Below the pieces are notes generated by a model. That model ran no database searches, had not been told where the DNA came from, and saw nothing but the letters and a program-made list of their open reading frames with translations. The position numbers and the translations under genes are program-made. From Bifidobacterium felsineum (GTDB lineage: Bacteria > Actinomycetota > Actinomycetes > Actinomycetales > Bifidobacteriaceae), in contig NZ_PEBJ01000002.1 of the NCBI RefSeq assembly GCF_002802915.1, positions 411,174-475,173 of the forward strand: a stretch of DNA of 64,000 nt, read 5' to 3'. Every line of letters begins with the position of its first letter. Within the stretch, counting starts at the first letter, position 1. This document shows positions 1 through 7,202 of the stretch, piece by piece.

Positions 1-431
1 ACGTTCTGGTTCGCCGCCACGCTGGATGTGAGCATGGTGTTGCTTCAATGGTTCTCCCCACTTCATGGTGGCTGCACGGCATCGGTCTGCTGTTAGGCAC
101 CACGCTGCTGGCGTTTGGCATCTGTATGGAGGTCGCGCCAAAGCTCATCATGGTGCCCGGTGAAGGTATCGTGCGCGCGTTTTCCATGGTGACCAAGGTG
201 CGCTTCGGCACGGTCAAGGTCTGCTTCGATATCTCACTGATCGTGATCGCCAGCGTACTCTCGTTCATCTTCTTCGGCCGGCTTAACGGGCTCGGCATCG
301 GCACAATCATCGCGGCCGCCATCACCGGAGTGATCGTGAACTTCTTCAACCGCCACGTCCGCTTCGTCGCGCCCACGGATCCTCGCATCAAAACCACCGG
401 CACCACAGTACCTTCTCAAACCACCGACTAA
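1..431 (+). CDS. YczE/YitT-like integral membrane protein, 3' part, probable frameshift
   Basis: The readable frame from 48 to 431 gives hydrophobic segments (GIGLLLGTTLLAFGI, FDISLIVIASVLSFIFFG, IGTIIAAAITGVIVNFF) typical of the YczE/YitT type of multi-pass membrane protein, whose substrate is unknown. Upstream of base 48 this frame gives a charged, unlikely peptide, whereas frame 1 over bases 1-57 gives FWFAATLDVSMVLLQWFS, which looks like the missing membrane segment. The two frames join if one C is added to the CCCC run at 56-59. The gene therefore starts outside the window and appears frameshifted inside it. Family assignment is by resemblance only. The tail after the last membrane segment is short and polar. 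Confidence 0.6.
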   Translation, partial: VLVRRHAGCEHGVASMVLPTSWWLHGIGLLLGTTLLAFGICMEVAPKLIMVPGEGIVRAFSMVTKVRFGTVKVCFDISLIVIASVLSFIFFGRLNGLGIGTIIAAAITGVIVNFFNRHVRFVAPTDPRIKTTGTTVPSQTTD

Positions 432-448
432 CAACAGTTGCTATTACG

Positions 449-982
449 ATGGGAACCATGACGAATACAGAACAATTGACCGAATCAACTGCGACTCATG
501 CACCAGCGCGCCTCGAAGCTGGCGAGTACGCACCGGACTTCATGCTGCCAGCCGTCAACCCGGACGGCAGCGAATCTGAAATCACGCTTTCCAAACTCAC
601 CGCACAGGGTAAAAGCGTGATTCTGTACTTCTATCCGGCTGCGATGACGCCCGGCTGCACCACAGAAGCATGCGATTTCCGCGACAATATGGCGCGACTA
701 AGCACACTGGGCTATACGGTTCTCGGAGTCTCCAAGGATCCGGTAGCTAAATTGCAGAAGTTCCGCGAACGCGACCATCTCTCATTTCCATTGCTTTCTG
801 ACCCCGATTTGACTGTTCATAAGCTGTACGCCGCTTACGGGGAGAAAAAGCTCTACGGCAAGACGCATGTGGGCGTATTGCGATCCACGTTTGCGATTGA
901 CGCCAACGGAACCATTGAACTGGCACGCTACAATGTGCGCGCCAAGGGGCATGTAGAGTCGTTGCTGAAGAAGCTGGCCTAA
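449..982 (+). CDS. bcp: Thioredoxin-dependent peroxiredoxin, Bcp/PrxQ type
   Basis: The enzyme reduces hydrogen and organic peroxides in the cytosol using thioredoxin. The protein has 177 residues and carries the motif MTPGCTTEACDF, with the peroxidatic Cys70 and a resolving Cys75 five residues later, as in atypical two-Cys PrxQ proteins. The length is slightly above the usual 150-160 because of an N-terminal extension of about 22 residues. An ATG three codons downstream (458) is an alternative start; neither has a strong ribosome binding site. The stop codon TAA overlaps the TAG of the convergent lacI-type gene by two bases, so no terminator fits between them. Confidence 0.93.
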   Translation: MGTMTNTEQLTESTATHAPARLEAGEYAPDFMLPAVNPDGSESEITLSKLTAQGKSVILYFYPAAMTPGCTTEACDFRDNMARLSTLGYTVLGVSKDPVAKLQKFRERDHLSFPLLSDPDLTVHKLYAAYGEKKLYGKTHVGVLRSTFAIDANGTIELARYNVRAKGHVESLLKKLA

Positions 983-2007
983 CAGGCCGCTTCCGAAGCA
1001 CGCAGACATGGCCGCCCCTGCACGATTTCAACTTGGGCAGGTGGCATATCAACACCTTTTCGCTTGGCCTGAATTTGTTCGAAGAGCATCCGAAAAGCCC
1101 GCTGCCCCATCTCATGGAAGTTCTGCGTGTAGCTGGTCAGCGGCGGCTCCCACAGAGCGTCGAACGCCATGTCATCGAAGCCGATGACGCTTATGTCTTG
1201 GGGAACCTTGCGGCCAGCTTCTCTCAGACCTTTGATAACAGCAATGGCCAGCTCATCGGTTGCGGCGAAAATCGCCGTGACACCCTTGCGCCGCCCTAGC
1301 TTTTTACCTGCCGCAACTGCCTTATCCAATCGTCCGACCGGCACCGTAATCGACTCGGGTACGTCAATCCCCTGCTCTTTAAGTGCATCCCGCCAGCCAT
1401 TGGTGCGGGAATTATCCCCTGTTTCCTGATCCCATTGCACATGGAACACCATCTTGTGTCCCAAATCAAGCAGATGCATGGTCATCCACCGGCCACCTTC
1501 ACGTTCAGCGTTGATGACCTGATAATCACCATCGCCAAATCCGCCACCGACCACTACGGTTGGGATGCCTTGTGGAATCACTTTCAACGCTTCCACACCG
1601 GCCCAACCGTACTCATAGACGAGCACGCCAGCGGGTCGTACGGCTAGACCCATACGTACACGAGCCTCCACGGAGGCAATGTCTGATTCATCCAACGAGA
1701 CGATATTCAAAAGAAAACCACGCTTGCGCGCCGCCGCCTCAACCCCGTGATTGGTGGCGGACGTAGAGAATTCATCCGGCTTGGAGGCGAACACCACCAC
1801 CGAATCCATCTCCTGATTGGACAAGGCGCGAGCCGCCATGCTCGGCTCATAGCCAAGTTCCTTGATGGCTGCCGCAATACGTTTACGCTTGTCTTCGGCG
1901 ATTTTCGCAGTGCCGTTAAGATATCGGGAAACCGTTGGCGCCGAGACGTCGGCAAGTTTGGCCACATCTTTGATGACCGGGCGTGAATGCCCCGTAGTTC
2001 TCGCCAT
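979..2007 (-). CDS. LacI family transcriptional regulator
   Basis: The N-terminus has the LacI helix-turn-helix and hinge (IKDVAKLADVSAPTVSRYLNGT through LGYEPSMAARALS), followed by a periplasmic-binding-protein-like sensor domain (GVLVYEYGW, FAATDELAIAVIKGLREAG, DISVIGFDDM). I take the ATG at 2007, which has an AAGGGGA site five bases ahead; a TTG at 2028 has its GAGGA too close. Two perfect 14-bp LacI-type palindromes lie in the upstream intergenic region, one of them just after the -10 box of the small downstream gene. The effector is unknown; a sugar is usual for the family. It may repress itself and that small gene (inference). Confidence 0.9.
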   Translation of the reverse strand: MARTTGHSRPVIKDVAKLADVSAPTVSRYLNGTAKIAEDKRKRIAAAIKELGYEPSMAARALSNQEMDSVVVFASKPDEFSTSATNHGVEAAARKRGFLLNIVSLDESDIASVEARVRMGLAVRPAGVLVYEYGWAGVEALKVIPQGIPTVVVGGGFGDGDYQVINAEREGGRWMTMHLLDLGHKMVFHVQWDQETGDNSRTNGWRDALKEQGIDVPESITVPVGRLDKAVAAGKKLGRRKGVTAIFAATDELAIAVIKGLREAGRKVPQDISVIGFDDMAFDALWEPPLTSYTQNFHEMGQRAFRMLFEQIQAKRKGVDMPPAQVEIVQGRPCLRASEAAC

Positions 2008-2152
2008 GGTCTTCCCCTTCGAACTCAAATCCTCAGCAACGCACTACCTGTTCCCACAATAGAAACACGTCGGCACAAATATGTTCGCCGTAGTGCAACC
2101 CACGTCCGCTACGTATTTCCCCACCCCACAGCCTCTTAATCACTCGAACATG

Positions 2153-2166
2153 TCGAACCGGTTCGA
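2153..2166. promoter_or_regulatory. LacI-type operator 1
   Basis: TCGAACCGGTTCGA is a perfect 14-bp palindrome with the central CCGG/CG step typical of LacI family operators. It lies about 145 bp upstream of the divergent lacI-type gene and about 90 bp before operator 2. Confidence 0.6.
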
Positions 2167-2225
2167 TTCAAGCGGGAGTAAGAATGGCGGAATATCAGGC
2201 GAAACGCCGATGACCTTGCGGTAAC

Positions 2226-2254
2226 TTGTCAAGAACGATTTCCCGCGGTATTCT
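2226..2254 (+). promoter_or_regulatory. Promoter of the 42-residue gene
   Basis: TTGTCA at 2226-2231 and TATTCT at 2249-2254 are separated by exactly 17 bp, close to the housekeeping sigma consensus. Operator 2 begins on the last base of the -10 box and would cover the start site, a classic repressor position. Confidence 0.6.
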
Positions 2255-2267
2255 GAAACCGGTTTCA
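2254..2267. promoter_or_regulatory. LacI-type operator 2
   Basis: TGAAACCGGTTTCA is a perfect 14-bp palindrome that matches the general LacI family operator form. It overlaps the predicted transcription start of the small downstream gene. Confidence 0.7.
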
Positions 2268-2285
2268 AACGAAACCGCAAACAAT

Positions 2286-2305
2286 TCAAAGCCCTCCGGC
2301 TTTGA
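2286..2305 (+). promoter_or_regulatory. Leader hairpin of the 42-residue gene
   Basis: TCAAAGCC and GGCTTTGA form an 8-bp stem with a CTCC loop in the predicted 5' leader, ending a few bases before the GAAAGGA ribosome binding site. It could stabilise the transcript or act as an attenuator; the role is not shown. Confidence 0.4.
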
Positions 2306-2324
2306 CTAACGAAAGGAAACAATC

Positions 2325-2453
2325 ATGTCTCTCAAGGATTCTATGCTGCGCGGCCTCGCTCTCTACGGCGCCAACTCCATGGCTCAGTCCGGCATGAAGA
2401 ACGGCCAGGTTATCGCTGACATCGTCAACGACGCCGAGAAGATCGCCCGCTGA
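2325..2453 (+). CDS. Small protein of 42 residues, unknown function
   Basis: An ATG at 2325 follows AAAGGA at seven bases and opens a 42-codon frame starting MSLKDSMLRGLALYGANSMA and ending DIVNDAEKIAR. Codons are strongly biased to those of highly expressed genes (CTC, GGC, GCC, AAC, AAG, ATC). No membrane segment or Cys is present; the peptide looks amphipathic and helical. Upstream lie a good promoter, a LacI-type operator on its start site and a leader hairpin, so this is very likely a real, regulated gene. I do not recognise the family. It could also be a dual-function small RNA. Confidence 0.72.
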   Translation: MSLKDSMLRGLALYGANSMAQSGMKNGQVIADIVNDAEKIAR

Positions 2454-2627
2454 ATCATCGGCGCTTAAACGCTCACGAGATCGCATATATCGGCGTTCTC
2501 AACCGACCGAATAGGTCACACAACTGAAGATTCGATAATTCAACAGTCAGCATGCAGCTGGCATAACTGAATAATCGGACAACGGCGTCCGCTTCATTCT
2601 TTTTTCGTACATGTACTAACTATGTAT

Positions 2628-2650
2628 GGCTCCCCTCAGAGAGGGAAGCC
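2628..2650. terminator. Hairpin after the amidohydrolase gene
   Basis: GGCTCCCCTC and GAGGGAAGCC pair with one mismatch around an AGA loop, 10 bp past the amidohydrolase stop codon. It belongs to a set of near-identical GGCTCCCCTC hairpins in this window (see 16546 and 21932). No U run follows on the minus strand. Confidence 0.6.
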
Positions 2651-2660
2651 TAAGGCGAGG

Positions 2661-4004
2661 TCACTCATACACGCGGTCCAACATTTGGTCGATTTGTTGG
2701 AATCGCTCCACACTTGGCCTGAATACCGGCCGTCCAGCGGCCACCACCAGTGCCGGATGCTCCAACGCATGCAAATCCTGAAGCGGATTCGTATTCAACA
2801 CCAGCAGATCAGCGGCTTTACCCACCTCCAGGGAGCCGGTCACATCATCCACGCCAAGCACTTGCGCATTCACCTGCGTGGCAGCATGAACCGCCTGGGC
2901 CGGTGTGAAGCCAGCGAAACGAGTCAGCAGCACCAGCTCACGCCAGGTGGCATACTGCGGTACGAACGTCATACCGGTATCCGTTCCGACACCCACCATG
3001 AGGCCCGCCTCATGCGCCTGACGGGCACCGGTCACCATGCCCTCGACCACGGTCTTGGAATTCTCCAGTTGAATGTCCGTAATACCAGTCACCTTCTGGT
3101 CAATCATTGTGAGTGGCAATCCAGCGGACAATGTCGGCACCAGAGCGGAATAGCCGCGCAACGAATTTGGATTATGACGGAACAGCGCAATCAGCTCATC
3201 ATCGAGAACACTGCCGTGTTCGATGGTATCCACGCCGGCTTCAAGCGCACGGCGTACGCCTTCGGCACTTTGCGCATGAGCTCCCACGATAATGCCGTTT
3301 TCATGTGCCACTTCGCAAATGGCGCGCATCTGTTCCACGCTCATCTGCGGACTGCCGGCCTCGCCGATTTTCTGCGCATCGGTCACTCCCCCGGTCGCCG
3401 CGATTTTGATGGCATTAGCGCCATGCTCAATATTGCGCAATGCACAAGCGCGGGCTTCTTCAGGCGTGGAACTCGTGAGCGCAATCAACGGCGCTCCGTG
3501 TCCTTCTGGAATCGCCATCAGTGGGCCAGACGCCAGGATTCGCGGTCCAGCAGTCTCGCCAGCGGCAATCCGCTCTCGCAAATCCACCACTTCGTAACCC
3601 ACATCGCCAAGCGTGCGGATAGTGGTAACACCAGATTCCAGTAAGGTTTTCGCGTTTTGCGCAACCGTCGAAGCCATATATGGTTTGCCGAGTGCCGAAT
3701 GCACGAATCTTGCCACCAGTCGCTGCCCCTGAGGCGTGGCAAGCTTGGGATTGAGCGGCTTGCCTTGCGCAAACAGATGCGTATGCGCATTAATCAGGCC
3801 AGGCATCACGGTTTTGCCGGTGCCGTCCAAGTAATGGTATTCCTCGGGAATGCTGGTTTCGGTGCTGGGCGCCACCTGTTCGATACGACCGGCCGCATTC
3901 ACCAGAACGGTCATGTTGTTGCGCACGGTTCCCGATTCGTCGCCTGCAACAACACGAACATGGGCTAGCGCAAACGGTTCGATAACAGACTGGTAGCGAC
4001 TCAT
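2661..4004 (-). CDS. Metal-dependent amidohydrolase (prolidase/imidazolonepropionase-like)
   Basis: The 447-residue protein has the amidohydrolase superfamily layout: an N-terminal beta domain, the metal motif NAHTHLF with His74 and His76, a probable carboxylated lysine in NAIKIAATGG, further His in VGAHAQS and TIEHGS, and a late Asp in VGVGTDTG. It closes with the composite-domain signature GSLEVGKAADLLVLNTNPL. Such proteins hydrolyse cyclic amides or Xaa-Pro type dipeptides in the cytosol; the actual substrate cannot be read here. A GGAG lies eight bases before the ATG. It stands alone between the LacI region and an uncertain gap, so context gives no pathway. Confidence 0.87.
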   Translation of the reverse strand: MSRYQSVIEPFALAHVRVVAGDESGTVRNNMTVLVNAAGRIEQVAPSTETSIPEEYHYLDGTGKTVMPGLINAHTHLFAQGKPLNPKLATPQGQRLVARFVHSALGKPYMASTVAQNAKTLLESGVTTIRTLGDVGYEVVDLRERIAAGETAGPRILASGPLMAIPEGHGAPLIALTSSTPEEARACALRNIEHGANAIKIAATGGVTDAQKIGEAGSPQMSVEQMRAICEVAHENGIIVGAHAQSAEGVRRALEAGVDTIEHGSVLDDELIALFRHNPNSLRGYSALVPTLSAGLPLTMIDQKVTGITDIQLENSKTVVEGMVTGARQAHEAGLMVGVGTDTGMTFVPQYATWRELVLLTRFAGFTPAQAVHAATQVNAQVLGVDDVTGSLEVGKAADLLVLNTNPLQDLHALEHPALVVAAGRPVFRPSVERFQQIDQMLDRVYE

Positions 4005-4348
4005 GGCATAGGCTCCTTCATCGGATGGCCGGCGCTATCAGTCTCGTATATCTGTCTCACGTCGACCGAGTAGCGCCCTTTCCCATAAGCCTACCCCTAT
4101 TGCAATCACTATTTCAGTTCATCGTCACCGTACTGGAGGGCAGCTTGTTGGTTTTTGCCATCGCACGGCTTACCGGCGTATACAACGTAAAACCAGTGAG
4201 CAAGGCAATGGATATATGCCTACACGTCCCATCTGCTCCCAATAGGTGGTGGTCGAACCGACCGTCGCAGAATTCACCGGCAAGGATGTGTCATACGCCA
4301 GCATCGATGACATCGCCGGCATCGTCTCCTGCCATCCCGTTCGCGACG
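4005..4348. other. Intergenic gap of about 340 bp without a convincing gene
   Basis: The stretch separates the amidohydrolase start from the end of the SDR gene. A plus-strand frame at 4025-4354 encodes one hydrophobic stretch (LPLLQSLFQFIVTVLEGSLL) but has no ribosome binding site and runs into the SDR 3' end. I see no tRNA, repeat or clear hairpin. It may hold the amidohydrolase promoter and the remains of a decayed gene. Confidence 0.4.
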
Positions 4349-5137
4349 CTATAGGCCCCGACCATTCGTACCGCCCGAGTCCAGGCGAGTGAACCGTGCC
4401 ATAACCGTTGCGGGAACAAGCTTGGCCGCCAAACGGTACGCCTTGTAGAACATCAGCGGCGTGTATTCGCCGCAGCCGCGCTCCGCGAGGCTCAACGACC
4501 GTTCGACTGTCCTGGCAAGGTTTAGGTACGGCAACATGCCGATTTTGCCGCCGCCCGAACCACGCACGTTCATCTCGGTGTCCATGTTGCCGGGACTGAG
4601 CAGCATGATGTTCACGCCGCGGCGGCGTTCCTCCTCGCGAATCGCGAATACGAGCGAGCGCACATATGCCTTGCTGGCCCCATAGACCGCCTGCCACGGC
4701 ATCGGCGCGAATGCGGATACCGAGCCCGTGACAATCTCGAAACTTCCCCGGCTCATGTATGGCAGACATGTACGGTTGATCATCGTCATCCCCTTAACGT
4801 TGAGATCAATCATCGCAAGCATGTCGTCCGGTTCCATGTCACGCAGCAGGCCTTCGCGCTCGTAACCGGCGTTGTTGACGAGCACGCGTATCACCGGCTT
4901 CGCGTCGGCCAGCAGTTCGCCGAGGCCGCCGTAATTGGAGGAGTCGGCAAGGTCGAGCGGTACGACGCGAAAGGCTGCGTGCGTCGATGAGGCAAGCTCC
5001 GACGCGAGCGCCTTGAGGCGTTCGCGCCTGCGCGCGATCAGCCATATTTCATCGAGCTGTTGATATCGGTTGGCGATATGGCGCGCGAATTCGCGGCCAA
5101 GGCCGGACGACGAGCCGGTGATGATGGCGATGTCCAT
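4349..5137 (-). CDS. Short-chain dehydrogenase/reductase (SDR)
   Basis: The classical SDR pattern is complete in 262 residues: cofactor loop TGSSSGLG at 7-14, NNAG near 88-91, catalytic Ser in VTGSVSAFAP, and Tyr152/Lys156 in YGASK. It therefore oxidises or reduces a carbonyl or hydroxyl compound with NAD(P)H in the cytosol; an Arg-Arg after the first strand (IARRRERL) suggests NADPH. The start at 5137 (MDIAIITG) has AAGGA at seven bases; the ATG at 5155 would lie upstream of that site. It follows the Old Yellow Enzyme gene by about 95 bp on the same strand, so the two reductases are probably co-expressed. Confidence 0.9.
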   Translation of the reverse strand: MDIAIITGSSSGLGREFARHIANRYQQLDEIWLIARRRERLKALASELASSTHAAFRVVPLDLADSSNYGGLGELLADAKPVIRVLVNNAGYEREGLLRDMEPDDMLAMIDLNVKGMTMINRTCLPYMSRGSFEIVTGSVSAFAPMPWQAVYGASKAYVRSLVFAIREEERRRGVNIMLLSPGNMDTEMNVRGSGGGKIGMLPYLNLARTVERSLSLAERGCGEYTPLMFYKAYRLAAKLVPATVMARFTRLDSGGTNGRGL

Positions 5138-5232
5138 TACATGATCCTTTCTCATATATTCCCGCGTATCCCCATCGGCACCGTTTCAATGTGCACGATG
5201 GCTTGTTCCGGTCGCCCGTTGGCGTCCTCGAA

Positions 5233-6528
5233 TCACTGCCGTCCTTTGCGCCGGCGAGGGGTGAGCGCAGCGGGACCATGCTGTTTGAGAGCGAACAGTA
5301 GCGCACGCATTCCGCCGATACGCGGATTCGGGCGTTTGCCACGCGCGATGCGGTGCATTTGCAGTTCGAACCAACTGATGACGAGGATGCCGCCGAACGC
5401 CTTGTCGAGCGGCTTGATGCCGGTCGAGACCCGCGGCAGGTCCACACTTCCCTGCCAACCGTCGCGAATGATGCGGTTCGGCAGGTCAAGCACAAGTGCG
5501 AGCGGGCGTGCGATGCCGATCATCTGCGTGATACCTTCGCCAAGCGCATGCTCCATGTCGGTCGCGTTGCGGAATCCGCCGGTCAGAGCAATCGGCACAT
5601 TCAGCTCACCTTTGATGCGGCGAGCGAAGTCGGTGAAGTAGACACCTCGCCTGCGATCCTCAGCGGCGCCATCATTGGTCTGGATGACCGGCTTGGAGTA
5701 TGTGCCGCCGGAGATGTCGATGAGGTCGACGCCACGCTTCTCCAGCTGCTTCATGACCCAAATGGATTCCTCTTCATTGAACCCGCCCGGCGCTCCATCC
5801 CGCTCGTTGACTTTGATGGCAATCGGCACATCGGACGAGTTGAGCTTCACGGCAATCGGGAAGTTCGGCCCGACCACAGCACGCACCGCATCAAATACGT
5901 CAAACAGGAATCGGGCGCGGTTTTCTAGGCTGCCGCCATATTCATCGGTACGACGATTATCAAGCGGCGAGAGGAACTGGTTGATCAGGTAGCCATGTGC
6001 CGCATGAATCTCCACACCGGTGAAGCCGGCCTTCTTGGCGATGCGTGCCGTATTGGCGAATCGGCGAATAATGTCATGGATCTGCTCATGCGTCAGCTCG
6101 GTTGGTTCGGCGAAGAACTTGCCGTATTCGCCGTCCACTTTGCCTGCACTCGGGGCAAGAGGATGCCGGTTGATGGTGATGGGCGACTGGCGGCCGGGAT
6201 GGTTGATCTGCATCCAGCAGTGCGCGCCGTTTTCGGTGCCGGCTTCCGCCCATCGGCGCAGCATGGCGAGGTCTCGCTCATCTTCGACGGCGACGTTGCC
6301 TGGCTCACCAAGCTGCGTGCGATCGACCATCACATTGCCTGTGACGAGCACTCCGGCGCCGCCTTGCGCCCAAGTGCGGTATAGGTGCACATGCGCTTCG
6401 GTCGGCGCGCAGTCGCGCCCGGCGAGCGCCTCGTTCATCGCGGACTTGTAGAACCGGTTCTTCACCGTTACGCCGCAGGGCAGGGTCAGTGGTTCAGCAG
6501 TAAGCGTTGCAGCCATGTCATTCGCCAT
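5233..6528 (-). CDS. NADH:flavin oxidoreductase, Old Yellow Enzyme family
   Basis: The protein has an FMN-binding TIM barrel with family motifs: an N-terminal PLTLPCGVTVKNRFYKSAM strand, MQINHPGRQS, and HAAHGYLINQFLSP near residues 175-188, whose His residues bind the ring of the substrate. These enzymes reduce activated C=C bonds of enones and nitro compounds with NAD(P)H. At 431 residues it lacks the second, NADH-peroxidase-like half of 2-enoate reductases. The ATG at 6528 has GGAAAG nine bases ahead; a TTG three codons upstream overlaps that site. It is divergent from a TetR regulator and upstream of an SDR, as in inducible detoxification operons. Confidence 0.92.
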   Translation of the reverse strand: MANDMAATLTAEPLTLPCGVTVKNRFYKSAMNEALAGRDCAPTEAHVHLYRTWAQGGAGVLVTGNVMVDRTQLGEPGNVAVEDERDLAMLRRWAEAGTENGAHCWMQINHPGRQSPITINRHPLAPSAGKVDGEYGKFFAEPTELTHEQIHDIIRRFANTARIAKKAGFTGVEIHAAHGYLINQFLSPLDNRRTDEYGGSLENRARFLFDVFDAVRAVVGPNFPIAVKLNSSDVPIAIKVNERDGAPGGFNEEESIWVMKQLEKRGVDLIDISGGTYSKPVIQTNDGAAEDRRRGVYFTDFARRIKGELNVPIALTGGFRNATDMEHALGEGITQMIGIARPLALVLDLPNRIIRDGWQGSVDLPRVSTGIKPLDKAFGGILVISWFELQMHRIARGKRPNPRIGGMRALLFALKQHGPAALTPRRRKGRQ

Positions 6529-6545
6529 GATATTCAACTTTCCAT

Positions 6546-6609
6546 ACGTCCATATTTTTACAGTTGTCTAAATTAGCATAAGCTTGGACAAGTGCAAAAT
6601 TATGGACGT
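6546..6609. promoter_or_regulatory. Divergent promoter/operator region between OYE and tetR-type genes
   Basis: ACGTCCATA at 6546-6554 is repeated exactly inverted as TATGGACGT at 6601-6609, and an inner pair TTGTC (6564) and GACAA (6587) is nested inside. The nested symmetry between divergent genes fits a TetR operator region controlling both directions (inference). Confidence 0.5.
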
Positions 6610-6615
6610 TAGACT

Positions 6616-7200
6616 ATGCTGCCAATTATGAAGAAAGACCTCACCGGCAAGATCACACGCGGCACACAGCGCACGCTCGACGCATTCTTCTCGGCAATCA
6701 CAACATTGCTCGCCGAAAAACCTTTCGCCGACATCAGCGTCAACGAACTGTGCGAACACGCCGGATATCCGCGCGCCACGTTCTACAACTACTTCGAGGA
6801 CCGCGACGACCTGCTCGCCTACTGCTGGACCGCACTGTCCAAACAGGCCGACCTCGCCGACCTCACGTCGACCGCGCCCGAACATCGCGTCGATACGGCG
6901 CTTGACGCCATGGCTGATCTGCTGGAGTCCAACACCGAACTGCTACGCGCGATCCTGAGGAATAATTCCCCCGAGGGACCACTGTTCTCCAGCCTGCACG
7001 GTTTCATCGAGCGTCAGGCGCGCGCGATCATCCGCACCTGCATCGACCGCGATCGGTTCACGCTGCCGGTGGACCTGATCGCCGACCATTACGCGAACAC
7101 GGTGATGCTGGTGCTCGACTGGGCATACCTGCGCGGCCATGCACTCAACCGTGAGCAATTGCATGATTACACGCATGCCCTGCTGCATGGCGTGGAGTAG
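6616..7200 (+). CDS. TetR/AcrR family transcriptional regulator
   Basis: The 194-residue protein has the TetR N-terminal domain: a long helix (RTLDAFFSAITTLLAEKPFADISV), then the helix-turn-helix NELCEHAGYPRATFYNYFEDRDDLLAY. The rest is an all-helical ligand domain resembling TetR_C proteins of the Firmicutes-like YfiR/DhaS type. No ribosome binding site precedes the ATG at 6616 or the alternative ATG at 6628, so the mRNA may be leaderless or nearly so. It probably represses the divergent Old Yellow Enzyme/SDR genes and perhaps the convergent efflux pump. The inducer is unknown. Confidence 0.88.
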   Translation: MLPIMKKDLTGKITRGTQRTLDAFFSAITTLLAEKPFADISVNELCEHAGYPRATFYNYFEDRDDLLAYCWTALSKQADLADLTSTAPEHRVDTALDAMADLLESNTELLRAILRNNSPEGPLFSSLHGFIERQARAIIRTCIDRDRFTLPVDLIADHYANTVMLVLDWAYLRGHALNREQLHDYTHALLHGVE

Positions 7201-7202
7201 CC

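Noticed and set aside
4025..4354. Plus-strand frame of 109 codons with a hydrophobic stretch
   Set aside because: No ribosome binding site, runs into the SDR gene end, and the second half reads as a shadow; kept only as an uncertain gap.
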